NCBI GenBank assembly: GCA_029207755.1
Contig: JARCOQ010000002.1
Location: 93,533,087-93,597,086, forward strand
Direction of reading: 5' to 3'
Length of the DNA: 64,000 nt
Source: Chamaea fasciata
Taxonomy: Eukaryota > Chordata > Aves > Passeriformes > Sylviidae
The notes under the pieces are model-generated. The model was not told where the DNA came from. It saw only the letters and a program-made list of their open reading frames with translations, and did not search any database. The translations under genes and the position numbers were made by a program. This document shows positions 15,501 to 29,300 of the stretch, in pieces (position 1 is the first letter of the stretch; every line of letters begins with the position of its first letter).

Positions 15501-15899
15501 TTGTTTTTTTGTTGTTTTTTTAGGTGATAACATGAGAGAATCCTAGAAATATTATTTCAGTTTCTTTTTGATAGGACTGCAATAACAAAATTACTAGTAT
15601 TCTTCACAGAGATATCTACTCAACAAATAATTTATGCACATTAAATTTCCCTTCTTAAAGAGAATAAGACTTAAATTTGAACTCCCTTCCACCTCCCTTA
15701 AACAGTAACTCTGTTTAAGGCCATCTTTCTGTTAATCTCTTTCCTGTTCAATAAATAACTCATCATATAACAGATCTTACTGGCCATTCTTAAGAACTTG
15801 TGAACCAAAGTGGTTTAGGTGTGGGTCATCTGAATAAAGCAGCTGCCAAAAATCTGAACCTAAGGCAGGGCTTGGCCAACACCTTCACTCGATCCATAA
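12516..15899. other. AT-rich non-coding DNA
   Basis: No gene recognised. The frame at 12422-12703 (minus, 93 codons) runs out of the CR1 fragment into flanking DNA and is not a gene. The rest is AT-rich sequence with short T runs (for example near 13060) and no identifiable repeat family. Confidence 0.55.
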
Positions 15900-16215
15900 C
15901 AGTCACTCTGAAACCTTCCTTTTTCCAGGCTGAACAGTCTCAATTATGTTGGGCTTTCCTCATGGGAGAGGTGCTCCATCCTACTGATCAATTTTGTGGC
16001 TCCAGCCTTTCACCAGTTTTGTTGCCCTTCTCTGGACACACTCCAGTATCTCAATGTCCTCTTTGTGAGGATCTCAAAACTGCATACAGGATTCAGGGTG
16101 TGGCCTCACCAGTGTCAGGAAAAAGGGGATGATCACTGTCTTGGTCCTGCTGGCCACACCATGCTGATACAAGATGAGATGCTGTTTGCCTTATTGGCCA
16201 CCTCAGCATATATTT
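15900..16215 (-). mobile_element. CR1: CR1 LINE fragment, internal 3' region
   Basis: Minus-strand CR1 segment that lacks the extreme 3' tail. Recognisable blocks on the plus strand are 'ccaggctgaacagtctcaat', 'cttctctggacacactccag', 'tatctcaatgtcc', 'gggtgtggcctcaccagtg' and 'ctggccacaccatgctgat'. They occur in the same order as in intact copies. Both ends are truncated. The plus-strand frames 15800-16132 (110 codons) and 15996-16226 are shadows of this element. Confidence 0.85.
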
Positions 16216-19029
16216 TCTTCCCATGAGTTGCATTTCTGGTCTGTTTCAGGAGGACTGAATCTCTTAACCAAGTATAAAAATTGCTCTGTCTTAGCAGAGC
16301 ATGAGAATATAAGCTGGCAATAAGTATTTTCTGTGAGAATGAATTTCAAGACAGGAAGAGACTGAAGAAATAATGATGGAAGAATGTTAATAAAAAAAAA
16401 AATCTTAAGTTAGCCATAGCATGTACCAGAACTTGTCCCTTTCCCTAAGACTGATAATACTATCTTAAGTAGTTTTCAGTACGTAAAACAAACAAATCAA
16501 AACCAAAGCAAGACCAAGAGGGGGAAAAAAACCCAAGGGGAAAACTCAACAACCAAAGAGGAAGCATCTTAAGAAGAAAGGATTACAATTCAGATGTACT
16601 TGTTTGTCAGTGAATACACTGACTAAAAAATAAAACCATACATGCATATATCCATTCTCTTTCTGGATCTATGGGGTTTCTACAGCAGAACAACGCATAA
16701 GACGCTTTAATTTGTATCTATACAAATTAGGTCATGACCCATTCTGATTCCCTAATGATAGAGCACAAAACAGCTTTTACTTTCTGTCAGATGTGGAAGT
16801 GTTTTAATATCCTATGAAAAGTAAAAGCTTAATTAACACACAGTAATTGCAAGGCTTTGAGACTGACTATAATTCTTGATAAATTCCTCCTGCTGGAAAT
16901 ACTTTTATTTTTTTTGTGGTTTTTCCTAACCCTATGACACAGGTCTCTTCTCCATAACAGGCAGAAATTATGGGCTGTTGTTGTGTGCTGTCAAAGCTTT
17001 AGCAACCTGTTCACCTGAGACTACTGTGGGGGATCAGTAGCTACGACAAATTAGAACAATGTAGTGTATTTATTGTTTTGAATCATTGGTATGGCAAACA
17101 AAATGAATAATAACATGTGTATTGAAACCTTGGGGTTTGAATTCTATAAATTATTAGGAGCTCTCCACAGAATCAAATTCCTTTTATTCACACATTGAAA
17201 ATTATGGCCGTGTGGCATGCCATCATGAACAAATAAAAAGTGATAAAACTCCTTTTTTACCAGGGATCAGGACAATGGCTACAATATGATTGGACTTTTG
17301 TTATTGTTGTTGCTTTGTTCATCATTAGCTTAAACTTCATGGTGGTAGGTAGTAAACAAAATAAAGACTGAATTATATAGGTGCATTAATTAGGAACTGT
17401 TAGGCAGTAGGTTTGAACAGATGCTGTTTTTGCAATTCATTCTGGCAGATACAGGTGTGGAAAGGGTACTTGCAGATAACAGGTATTCATTTTCTGTGTC
17501 TACATGAGATATATGCTATGTTCTACTTCTGCCGTATCCTGTCATCTTACTACAGTAATTTGCATTCCTGACTACATTTTGTGCTAAAAATAGGAAGTCC
17601 CAGGACAGACAAAGCCTGTAGAGACACTTGACAATTGGCTAGATCTGATTATTATATTAAAATGTTTAAATTCACTTCATTACACAGAGAACTTGCCTCA
17701 ATTATTTATCCCATTAACCTGAGGCTAAAGATGCTGCATATGATACCAACTTTTCTAGAGGCTAATCTCAGTGGATCTTTGTCAAGGTTAAAGGCTTGTC
17801 ACAGTATAGACTGCAGAAATGCCACTATTATCAAAGTCTGAGACTTTTTTTTCTTTTTAAAAAATTAAAGTCAAGTTTCAGACTATACTGTTTAGAGGCA
17901 ATGTCTCTACAATGTGTTCTATTACAATTTTGAGTACTTTTAAATGCTCATAATATGAGTCACCATACAGGACAATTTAGACAGTGGAGCTTGAAAACTA
18001 GTGGGAATGATCCAAGGGTTTGTTGTGAGTTGCTGATGTTGCCCCATTCTTATTTTGTCAAAATTCTGTTTGCCTGTTCGTGTGAGAACTTTGAGTCAGG
18101 ATTCACACACTTCATTATGCCTTTTTTTCCATTTTTAACCTACTTTCACCATCCTAAAACCTTTGCTTCCTTGCAACTGTCTCCTACCAGATAAATATCC
18201 AACTCCAAAGACTTTTCTGTCACAGGTCCCAGTTTTGCTACCTTGCCTCCAGTTTTGGTATTTCTGATATGCCTGGGGAACGTCAGCCTGATATTTTATT
18301 TCTGACAAGGTTGCCAAGCAATGTTGGCCTTGCATGGCTCATCTTCCTGAAGCTCCTCTCCAGTTTTCTATGATTTTGGCGCCTTTCTCCCTTAAAAGCT
18401 CCCCTCTTCCTGCCTTGGCGTTCTACTCCTAATAGTGCTGTCTGTAATTTTAGTCAGTTTATCGCACCATGTTTGTCACTGCCAGTAGTTTCCCATGCTT
18501 TATTTACCCCAAGTCAGGGCCTAGTCACTTAAATCACTTCCCTGCCCTACTGCTAAACTCTAAATTAAAATTCCACTGCATAGAAGAAATGTACTGAGCC
18601 GCTTTTGTGATCAAAGTCACTTAAATTCAGAAAATAATATAAAAGTAATAAACACCTTTTGCCTGCTGATTTAAATGCCATGGGACACTGGGAAAAAATT
18701 CTACACACATTTAAAATAGTATGCATCAGCTCCTTTCAAAATAGCAGATAAGCAGAAAGGAAAGAGAAGAAATGGAAGAAAGCAGAAAGACAACTAGAAG
18801 ATTAAGAAATAATAGAAGCCATAGGAAAGATGGGAATGAGAATGTTTCTGCTCAGAAGTTAGGAAAGACACTTCCTAGTTTTTCACTAGTTCTATAATAA
18901 ATCGTATTAGTCCACTTTTTTGCCTGCAAGTAACAAATCAAGGTTCTTCTGTTCAATTAAGAATTTCTTCCATGGCTCTCTTGTCTTACTAAATAATTCA
19001 AGTTCCTTTATTTAACAAGGCTTTTCTTG
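16216..19029. other. AT-rich non-coding DNA
   Basis: No gene or repeat family recognised. Part of 18180-18480 is less AT-rich than its surroundings. Overlapping frames on both strands (17955-18194 plus, 18135-18335 minus) show no domain, and nothing supports an exon. Confidence 0.5.
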
Positions 19030-19420
19030 TAGCAAAGTACAGAAATCATACCAAAAGGTGGTGGCCTGATTAAATTATCATCTGCTAATTTGTCTTTAAT
19101 AAGGACAGAAGAATTTTCTGCCAGGCATTGGTGGCCAAAGGCTGATCCCCACACAGAGGGGTGAGGGAGCCTTGGCAGCCCCACAAGGCACTGGACCGGC
19201 CCCTTCCCACTGCCACGGGAGCCCCAGGGGAACCTCAGGGCTGGGTCAGAGCCAGGAGGAGTAGGAGAGGCCCCTCGGTGTGGGAATGGGGGACAGAAAG
19301 GGCTGTTGGTGTAAGCTGGTACCAACTAGCTCTTGTGCACAGCTGTGCCGATGCTGCACTGGTCCTGTCTCCTCTAATTAAACTCTATTTGTGGTAACTT
19401 TCCTGAGTGAGGGGCAGGAT
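19030..19420 (+). mobile_element. GC-rich island, possible old LTR-type retroelement
   Basis: This block is sharply more GC-rich than the AT-rich DNA around it, most strongly from 19130 to 19320. A sequence ctaattaaactctatttgtg near 19375 contains ATTAAA, a common polyadenylation-signal variant. The combination of a GC-rich body with a terminal ATTAAA is what a decayed LTR or retroposed 3' end would look like on the plus strand. I could not find a convincing TG...CA boundary or target-site duplication. Frames on both strands (19008-19325 minus, 19161-19397 plus) are proline/arginine-rich shadows of the base composition. It could also be a small unmethylated regulatory island. Identity is uncertain. 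Confidence 0.35.
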
Positions 19421-22400
19421 ATCAAACAGACATAAGAAAAGAGGAACTATTTGACTTCCAAGATGGAAATAATTAATCTGTTCAGATATTCCAAAATAAT
19501 GGACTTACTTTCTTTCCAAAGAAGTAAGCATTTGCTTTAAATGCAAATATAGAATATTACCTTTGTATCATAATAACCATAACACTGTCTTATATGTTGC
19601 CTTCTTTATTCATGTTCTAACAGCTTAGAAATACAATAAAATGGATTTTCAATGTATTTCTGAAATGAAAATCACCATTAAAGGATCAGAAATAAACAAT
19701 AGAAATCTTTTTAAAGAATGCTGAAGTTTTATCTGAGAGTAAATGCTAAACTATTTTAAGAATTTAAAATACATTCTTGCCCAATTCTGTTTTAATTATT
19801 GAAAAATTGAATCCATTGATCTTGCATTTTCCAACCTGCGTGAAGTAGTTTCTAAATAATAAAATGGAGTCTATAGAGTCCATTTTGAAGGCAAAAGGTA
19901 TTTTCTTAATTTTAAATATAAAATGAGTTGATTTATAATATTTATTCACAGGCCATAAGACACTGAGTCAAAAGCTGTTGAAGGCATATAACTGTATCTG
20001 TGTTTTCAGCAGGTTTTCAATCAAATCTTCAACAAGAAATGATTATAGTGTCTGACTGAAATATGAGTACGGCACCCTTCACAGATTTATTACGGTGTCT
20101 GAATAAGACTTGAAAAACTTAAAAAAATTTAAGTTGAAGCTTATTCTATAAAAAGTTTATTTGGTACTGAACTCAAAAGCATTGCAAAATGTCTGAATCA
20201 AAGAAGTATTTGCTAGATCTACAAAACAAACTATCTACAAGATAAAAGTGGGAAATATCAGAGTGAGGTTCAGGTATGTATTCAGACACATAAACGTGAA
20301 CCTGTAGACACACACATTCATGTGGGGTGGGTGACCCTATTATAGTGAGCAGAGAAATTGTCGCTGCTGTTACTGAGATGGAAACCACATTCCTAAATGT
20401 AATCACATGTCTGGACTCCTTCTGCTCCTACAGAAGAGCTTGGGTGTCCTGTGGGTCGTGTATTGCATCTCTAAGTGCTGACTTCATATATCACTCTTCT
20501 GGCATGTTCCCTGTGTTTTTGCAGCAACATCACACTCTCATTAGAGCTCATAGGTCTTGCAAAATACCCGATGCAGGCATTACCTAGAAGAGAAGCTGAA
20601 TAAGTCTCTGGCCTCCATAGATTTGACTGTGTTGTCATTTGAGTCCTACATGGTACTTTAGAAGAGATTTTACAAGCTATGTCCTGAAAGAACTTTAATA
20701 CTGGTGTGTTCTGTGTTAATTTAGCATTTTCATTAATGAGTGCCCCAATGTAGAGGGATGTTCCTATCTGTTTATTTCCTTTTGAAAAGAGGGATCTGGT
20801 ACTCCTGTCTGTGCAACAGCTAGGCATTAACTGGGAGGAATGCACATAATGCTTATTATAAGATAAAGGCAACACACTTCTACCTTGCAAAAGTTGCACT
20901 TAGGTTAATGCTATAATGAGTAAAAATTCTGGCTGTCAATCACAGCTTGACTAAAGCAATGATTAAAAGGCAAAAAAGCCATTGTTTCTTATAGGTGTAT
21001 ATGGTTCATTGCACCAAAGATACATAGTGCAATGAAAAAAAAATAGTCAAGATACTTGTCCAGACAATTGTGCATAAAGTAGATGTGAAAGTGTTTAATT
21101 AAACGTCCAAGTTTTCTGGCAAATGCACTCAGGAAACAATGTATCATGTTCCTGAAAGGGAAAATAAGACACATAGGGAAATTTCCATGTATTGAAACTC
21201 GAGTTCTTTTTTTCAGATCTGTATTTATTACTATTCTGGATAGACACTCTACTAAAACTGGAGAGATGCTGAAGCTGGATGTTCATTAATGTGTGATCTG
21301 AATACAAACTGCCATTCTTAAATAAGGGATGGAGTCTGTCTGTATGCTGGTACTCTCTGGGAACAGATACAGCTGATGAACTTATCTTGCAATGTAGGGT
21401 GATTGTGCTCTTGCACTTCATGCAGCTGGCTGAAAAAGTATTATTTTTCACACTGGGAAATCTAATACTTACAAAGTAAAGCAGTCCAGGCTCCAGGAGG
21501 TTTCTGTAGAATAGCACACTTCAGCTAAAAATCTGGCAAACGAATGGGGATGTCTCTAAAATTTAGAGAATGCATTAATTTGTAAGCTGTAATTTACACA
21601 GATCGTATAACTGGAAGTGATAGAATTTCAAAACTGATGTCTTTTATACTTCTAAGAATTATAAGTTAGATACTGTATTTTAAAAATGGAAAAAGTTCAG
21701 GGGTTTACTAAAAAATCAGGGTTGAATATTTTATTTTATTTTAGTTGCTGGCAGGTAGTATATTCTAGCGAGAGACTATAGCAAATTGTTACTAATTTTA
21801 AGTTAGCTATCAAAATCTTTAATCTTACTCTGTCACTTGGTTTGACAGTAATACAAATTCCAAACACATTCATAATTAATTTTTCTTGTACATTTGAACC
21901 AAATTCATCTACTTGCATATTAGAGACAAGAACAGAGTTGAAATGCTTCAGTCAGTCACTTCTGAGTTGTTAAAGATTTCTGTCATTCAGCTATTCTTTG
22001 GATGAATTCTTTCAAGATATTTAGATTATGATCTTTCAGTTCTTCCAGCTTCTGTCCTACTAGAGTTAATTTGACACATTTCTTTATAGTCTTTCCCTTA
22101 GTCCTAATATAAAATACCTTTCATGTTGTGGCACCAATAAGCACACCTCTACAGCTACCTCTACAGCTACCTCTACCTCTAAAATGAACTAGAAAGCTCT
22201 CTTTCTAAAAGGTCCTCCTGCTATTTTGACCAAAACAGGCATTTCTAGTCCCATCTTTCACTTGAAATGGTGCTGATAAAATTTTAAAAAAATCTAAACC
22301 AATCCAAAACATAAATAACACAAGAACAGGAGTTAGAGGAAGAAAAAAAATAGTTTGAATGCTATTCTATTACTAACATCAGAATTTAGGAAGAGAAGAA

Positions 22401-22521
22401 TATGAGGGAAAATGTCTGTGACTCCTGCCAAGCTGTTCTGTCGCATATATCCTGTGTAACAAAATTCAGCTTAGGCCCTTGGGCTAGTTTGTATAGCTGG
22501 GATTCACATGATACAAATACA
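19421..22521. other. AT-rich non-coding DNA with two long unsupported frames
   Basis: The minus strand holds two frames of 142 codons (20471-20899) and 140 codons (21095-21517). Neither has a recognised domain, a transmembrane pattern or flanking splice sites that I would trust. At this length several such frames are expected by chance in 64 kb. No repeat family was seen apart from the 12-bp tandem array listed separately. Confidence 0.5.
22145..22180. repeat. 12-bp tandem repeat, about three copies
   Basis: Three consecutive units of cctctacagcta type, the third altered to cctctacctcta. A short minisatellite of no visible function. Confidence 0.8.
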
Positions 22522-22735
22522 TAAACACAGGCTGGACTGAGAAAGGAATGAGAGCAGCCCTGAGGAGATTGTAGGCTTGTTGTTTGATAAGAAGCTCAAC
22601 ATGACTCAGCAGTGCACTCTTTGCAGTCCAGAAAGCCAACTGTGTCCTAGGCTGCACCAAAAGCAGCTTGGGCAGCTGATCAAGGGAAATGATTCTGCCC
22701 CTTTATTCCACTCTGGTGAGACCTCGCTGTCAGAC
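22522..22735 (+). mobile_element. CR1: CR1 LINE fragment, RT C-terminal region
   Basis: Plus-strand CR1 segment covering the end of the reverse-transcriptase reading frame. It matches the part that in intact copies encodes the 'LNMSQQC...KANxxLGCIxxS' stretch: here 'aagctcaacatgactcagca', followed by 'gaaagccaactgtgtcctag' and 'ggaaatgattctgcccctt'. It ends inside the 'tggtgagacctcgc' block (normally 'ctggtgaggccgcacctcga'). Both ends are truncated and the frame is not open. Confidence 0.82.
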
Positions 22736-22789
22736 TGAAATATTGTCGTTTATAACTTAAACAGCTTCATGAAAGGTTTTTGCCTATTA

Positions 22790-23395
22790 GAACTGTATTA
22801 CAGAAGCTGTACAGGAGACCAAACCCTGACTTATCACCTCACGTGATGATAAGATCAAATAACAGCTCAGGGTTGGAGACATTCACAAAACGAAAGCTTA
22901 ACACCTTCAGGGTGGAAACCACAGCCCCACAGCTGTCGGCTGCCAGGCTGTCACAGACCTTCACACTGAAGGGTGGGGAGAGAGAGGCTTTGGGTGTGTG
23001 CTGGAAAGCCTCTGGTCAGAGGTGCAGTGACCACCCATCCTCCTCTGTGCAGAGGAGCCCAGCTGAAGGCTCTTCACCCAAGGAAAAACTGCATCCATGA
23101 AGGACAGCAGAGGGTGTCATGGCCCGTCAAAGGTCCCCCACAAAGGGGTTCCCAACCCTACACAAAAGATGATGCAACAGATCCAATGTGTTGCAAGGGA
23201 CAGTGTCAAACTGGACCCCTGCAAGGGAAGCACATGGGCATTCCCACCTGACCCAAAAGATATAATAATCCACTGGATTCTCTACTATTCAGCATGGCAC
23301 GGTGTGGTGATGGCAATAGGGCACACTCATCACCAAGACCAGATGGAGGGGAGCAAAAAGACATTGTTCGTAACATATAAACTTTTAAAAGTGTA
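22790..23395 (+). mobile_element. Probable endogenous-retrovirus-derived block
   Basis: A GC-richer block directly downstream of a CR1 fragment. Its text, such as 'cccgtcaaaggtcccccaca' followed by 'aaggggttcccaaccc', looks like CpG-decayed leader or LTR sequence of the type common in bird endogenous retroviruses. The end holds 'aacatataaacttttaaaag', an AT-rich motif typical of LTR promoter or end regions. The overlapping plus-strand frames here (106, 92 and 99 codons in three phases) show low stop density from base composition and carry no retroviral motif. I found no TG...CA ends or target-site duplication. Class and orientation are inference. Confidence 0.42.
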
Positions 23396-26300
23396 AGTGT
23401 GCACAGGCTAGCGTTTTGATATTCCCCTTACATATTATGATAGCTCTGGGCAGAGAACTATAGAACGTGCTAATAAAACAGAAAACAAACATTGAGAAGG
23501 TCACAAAAGAACATTTTACAATTGTGATTGCTAAAATATATGAGGCATTAAAATTTGAATTCTACATTTGTATGACAGTGACTGTAATGAGAACAGAAAA
23601 TACTTAGAGCCTAATATATTCTCCTGACAATTTAAATATTACTGTTACCCAGTTGTTATCTTGTACTTCTTCTCCAATTCCATAAATAGGGAAGGTCATA
23701 AAGATAGTGAAAATGCATTACAGAATTTAAACTTCTGACATTTTCCTAAATACTCAGACTAAGAGAATATATGGATAGCATGATAAGGCTTTCTTTGAAG
23801 GAAAGAATTTGGTATAATAGTTAACCCATCCATTTTTGTGAGGTTTTCGCTTCTCTGTTCATTTCAGATCATGTTACCAAAACATGTAGTTAATTTAGCA
23901 TTTGAAAATTAATATAAAAAAACCAGCTATTTTTTTCTCTGATGGTTCTATTTATATGCTGAGGCCAGAACTCTGAGTTAGTTTTTTTGCTGTTTTAATA
24001 AAGGATATATGTTGCTTACTCAGGCTTTAAAGTATTTTAAACCTGGAGGTTAAGTCTCATTTTATACATCTTCAATGAACTGGGATTATATCCCTATATT
24101 AATACTTGGGAAATTGGTTCTCTCAACTAATATGTTGCTTTGTTTCTGAGACAATTTTGTTTATTGAGTTAATATATTTCAATACCTATAAACCTGAAGA
24201 AATTTTTAAGTGATATCCATTAGCCATATCATGGAATCATGCATTAACACAATGAAACTAAACAAAGTGATCAAAATTACAGTCCCTACATATCATACTT
24301 TACAGAATCATTTTTTCTATATTATACAAGTTCAGCAACAATCATTTCTCCAGGATCTGATCTTGTCCATCACCACTGTTCTTGGATTTACATCTCAGTA
24401 GGGACAGTCTGTTTCTGAATAGGATGGTTATGTTTACAAATAATTAGATGTATATGCAGAGAGCAGTTGTTGCTATCTAGCTGTTTGTAAGACAGGGTCT
24501 GGCCTGCAGAAGTTGCGGTGTTCTGATCACTGTTATTGTGGAGACAGATAATTTTGAGATAAATATAAATTAACCATACTGTTGTATATAGTTAAGCAGA
24601 ATTGTTGCTCCTCTCTAAGCCAAGTTATTTATAGCTCACTGAGACAGTTGATACACTAACAAAATCTGCTTTATAATGACATTTTAACTACAGATGTAAT
24701 CTCTAAAACATTTACACAGCTCACTTGTCTTTTACCGAAGCTCTACTGTATTCTGAACAGGAATCGTTCTACTTATCTTCTTGGATTTTTTCTCTCATGA
24801 TTTTCTGATTTTTTAATTGTTCTGGTTGTTTTAAAAGCATTAATGAATTCTATTTCTAAATGCATCAGGGTGAATGAACAAAAAATTTGTAACAGGGGCT
24901 ACTCTACAACAAATAGATGAATTTCGTCATTAATATTAAAATTATATTAATTGCCCTCATATACTTGTTTTCCAAATCCAAATTTCTGAGGAAAATGGAT
25001 CACTGTAATTGTAACATTAGTACCAATTAATTAATTCCAATAATACCTGAGCCTAAGTCTCCAATCCATTTACATGTGAGGGCTTTTTCGTTATTTGGGA
25101 TAATAGTTAGAGTAAAACTATGTGTTTCATTCTCTTTGTACTTGGATTCCAGTCCTACAGAAAGTCACACAAAGGAAAAATCTTAAGTACATCAGTATGC
25201 AGCTCCCCTTATACCATCTCAATTTCAGTGTCAGATCTATAAAGTATAATTTCACTGTTTTAAAAAAATATTTTAAAAAAGCCTACTCTATTACTCTTTC
25301 ACCATTTCTTTAGCATTTGCTACCTTCAGTATTTTTGTTCATATTTGTTTAAGAAAAAGAAGTTTGGTCTTAATATACTAAATTTTAGGGCTGCTTTTTT
25401 TTTTCCTTTTTTTTTCTTTTTCTTTCAAATTTTTTTTTAATTGACTTTTGTAGACAAATGTCTTTTCACATTCAAAATGGTTGGTCTTATCTTAACTCAA
25501 CTCAAAACATCGATTTTGTACATAAAGTTCCCTTCAGGATAAAGCAAACAAAAGCAGTATCAGTGATGTGATAGAATTTTAAGTACAATACAATTGCTCT
25601 GTGTAAATGTATTCTAAGCTATTATTTGAGGACAGCTTAAAGTCTGTGTTTCATTGCCCACCGGGAATGGACAGAGCAAAATCCAATCAAACACCTGGGA
25701 AACTCTGTTCTTCAAAAGATCTGAGTAATAGAGGTTGGAATCACAGTAAACCCATCTTTGATAAAAATATCCAGGCTGGATTTCAATTACAGTGATTTTG
25801 TAATCCATCTGGAAATTTTTTTCTTTGAGTTCTTTTTTTTTTGTTCCTTTGCAAATGTAATTTTGGGTAGAAGATTTTCAAGTGATTGATGACTATCAAA
25901 TTGTCTCTGCTAATAATAATTCACCTTTGAAAAATTTTAAATTTTGGACCCTCATCTCAAGATGCCATAATGAATTGGAACATTATGTTTATATGATTTT
26001 ATTGCTTCTCTACTAAAAAGCTAAATTTTTTCCTGTCCCATCTGTAAATCAAAGTTTCAAAACATTGTTTTTAAAATCTGAGAGGTAAAAACAAAATACT
26101 GCTATGTTTCTTAAAAAGTTCCTTAATTATTCATATCTCATTTTCCTATAAAATCTGAATCACTTACAGGCACCCAGTAAGTGGTTGGGGTCAAGAGTTT
26201 TATGGGTAGTCATTTGAGCTGATATCAGGAGTTTGACTGAGCAGCATTACTTGTGGATAATAGAGTTACTTAACATGCATTTCAATAAAATCCTCCATGC

Positions 26301-29300
26301 AATATATATGACACCCACCGGAAACCTAAAGAACAGAACATAGATATTAGTGTTGTAATTTCTCTGATATGCTGGTGTAAGTTATTTGGTCACTCGGATA
26401 AGTTTTTTGAATTATGTGTCACTTCTCTGTCTTTGTTTCATGCCAAGGTTGGTAGGTTTGTTAAGACAATTGCATTCTGAAAGTTTAGAGTGATGGTTTT
26501 AAAATGCAGTACCTTGTCAGGTGACACAATATTCATCAAACAGCTTATTTAGAACATTTAGTTACGACTTCTTTAATGGACAACAAGCAGAACAGGAAGT
26601 AATACAAAAGATGATATTAAAGTTACTCTTGCTTTTTTGATTTTTTTTTAATTAAATTATGGAAACAAAAACGAAGTTGCAGTAATGCTTAATGCATTTC
26701 TTTTTCCTGCAGAGTTCTCTCAAGATTTTCTATTTTCTTATAAGATCGAGTGGAGAATTATCAGCCTTCTTCTTACCTACAGATTTCATGTACTGAATCA
26801 AATTAAAGAAGTGTAAAGTCTTAAGATAAGTACATAATTGCCCATGAGAGATTTGTGTAGGAGCGTTTCCTCGTGAGCTATACCATCTAGCTGCCTGTCA
26901 TTACAATTTGTACCTTGTTTCATATTTGATCATAAGCTCTCAGGGAGAAAATGTATTTTCAAAATATGTGCATACCATATGAAGCAAAGCAATCTGTGGG
27001 CATGATGAAACATTGGACTTCATTAAATATTTCCACAGGTGGTTAACTTGTAAAAATTAGATTTCCTAACATAATAAAAAGTGACACAGCTAAACAAAAA
27101 AACAAACAAAACTGATAACTGAAATAGGTAAATTTTTCTATTGCATTAATGAATACAGTTGTTTTGGAAATAAATGTATTCGGAGTCTTTTTATGCTACT
27201 TATATATATATAGCATATGTTTAGAATAAAGCACAAGTTTGTTTAAATGCTTTTTTGTCAGACAGCTTATTAAGCTTCCCTATAGCCTACAAACAGACTG
27301 ATGTTTATAGTCTCAATAGTCTCATCACTGTCAGGTTGTAGGAAGGATCAGAAAATCGCTTCCTTGTAGTATAGTTATAAGAAAAAAATACAGGACAAAA
27401 AGAATTGTATCATTTTTACAGCTGTAAGAATGTATGTTTTGCAGTCCTTGTCAGTATGACTCTTTTTGCTTTTGTCTTTCAAGATACAGAAGTCTATCTT
27501 TCTTTTTATTTCCTTTTTTTTTTTTTTTTTGTACAATCAGTTATTTTCAGAGCACAAAAATCATAAAAAATAATGAAGTCACACCTCAAAGGGTGGCAGT
27601 TTTATGTGTTCCAAGGAGGGCAGATTGTTCATTAACTTCATATTCAATACTATTCTTCCTTTTCTTTCAAAGTGTACCCATGATGCTCATAGCAATCAGT
27701 GCTGGAATGAACTTCACTCTCCTGCTCATGTTGAGACAGGCTCTGCATAGAAAGATGTGTACTTTCCTTTTTATCTCTTGATCTCCTACACTATTTAAAT
27801 TATTTGAAAGAATAGTTGATGCTTATTCTACAATGTGATAATATCATTAGTTGCAGTTTTAGGTGATGACTAAATATTTTTTTGTAAACAGTGTTTCATA
27901 AGAAGAGGATATTGGGCAGAAAGCAAAAGCCGTTTATAGTCACCTTGAACCTCATTTTCAAGCATATTTTAATATTTTTCAGAACCAAATGCCTTTGCAA
28001 TTAAGAGGTTCATTATTTTTACTAAATTCTGAGTCCAGTACTAATCAACCTTTTTTTAAATGAGACACATATTTGACCATTTTTCTATCAGCAGTTTGAT
28101 AACTATCATTGGTTAAATGAGTTGTTCTTGCTGAATGAACTTGTTGTCATCACATGCTTATGCGAATCTTACCTCATGACTAAAATCTTTTCCAGAGAAG
28201 ACACAGTAAATTTGATATTCAGTCACTCTTGGTACCTAACACCTTCCAGAATTCCAATCTGATACTGCCAACAAAAAGCACCGAGTCAGGAATTCAGTAT
28301 AGGCATATTAAAAGAGAGTTTCAAAATGCTGCTTGGAAAAATAGACCTCTCCATTATGGTATTTTTAAAGGTAGATTTTTAGGACAGCAGTAGTACTGTT
28401 ATAAATCAGACTGAATCAGAAAGGAAGATTCTCTGAAGACATAATTTAATTTTCTGTATGAAATCTATGAAGTGTTTGCAGATTTGACTGAGTTTAAATT
28501 GAGATATTTTGAACACTTGAAAATTGTTACCTAAAGTTCACTCCCATTAAGCTTAAACAGAAGTTTAGCATTTCTTGTAGGCAGTGAGCCAGCAGATCTG
28601 TTCAGTTCATCTGTTTCCAACAGTCCTTGTTTAACTATACTAATAATGAGATGAAAAAGGAAAAAAGAATAAAATCTTCCTCCCCTCCCTAATGATCAGA
28701 AGAAAGCCCTGACAATCACAGAAAGCTTATGCAGTTGCAAGTTTGCTTCAGTATTAAAGACATTACCTAAATAACCAAAAATTTTCCCTGTCTCCTCACC
28801 TTAGAAAAACTCTGAGTGACCAAACATGTAATTTCAAAATTTATAATGTCCTAAGTATTAGACAGGAAAAGAAAAATCCCAACAGTGTAATGTCAAATGC
28901 CGGTCCTCAGAGTTGTGAAGCAGTAAGATGTACTGTAATGAAATAGTTCTTTAAAGCATCTTTGGATTCCTGTGTATTAAGATCACTTTTACCAGGTTCT
29001 GGTTGCTGACTAGAGTAATACGGAAGTGAGGAACAACAGAACAGGAAAGCTGAATGTTAGTCAAGGTAGGAAATTCATCACATTGAATATGCATACTGTT
29101 GAGCAGGTGACTGTTGAGCATTAACACAAAGGAGAAACGTTGATGTAGGCTTCTCTATTTTAGACACTGAGGATATTCCTCAAAGAAACAAAAAAGACCA
29201 TGAAGCAGGTTAAGTTGAGATGATGGTATATTTTACTCTCATCTTGCTAGCATGAGTCCCACTTTACTATATCCTAATTTGATCCCTCAAGAGGTATGAT

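Noticed and set aside
15800..16226. 110- and 76-codon plus-strand frames
   Set aside because: Antisense shadows of a CR1 fragment plus flanking DNA.
22780..23396. Three overlapping plus-strand frames (106, 92 and 99 codons)
   Set aside because: Openness in all three phases reflects base composition of an ERV-like block; no retroviral protein motif is visible in any of them.
27434..27781. 115-codon plus-strand frame; polypyrimidine tract plus CAG resembling a splice acceptor near 27514-27540
   Set aside because: The frame runs through the T run itself and there is no matching donor or protein similarity that I can recognise.
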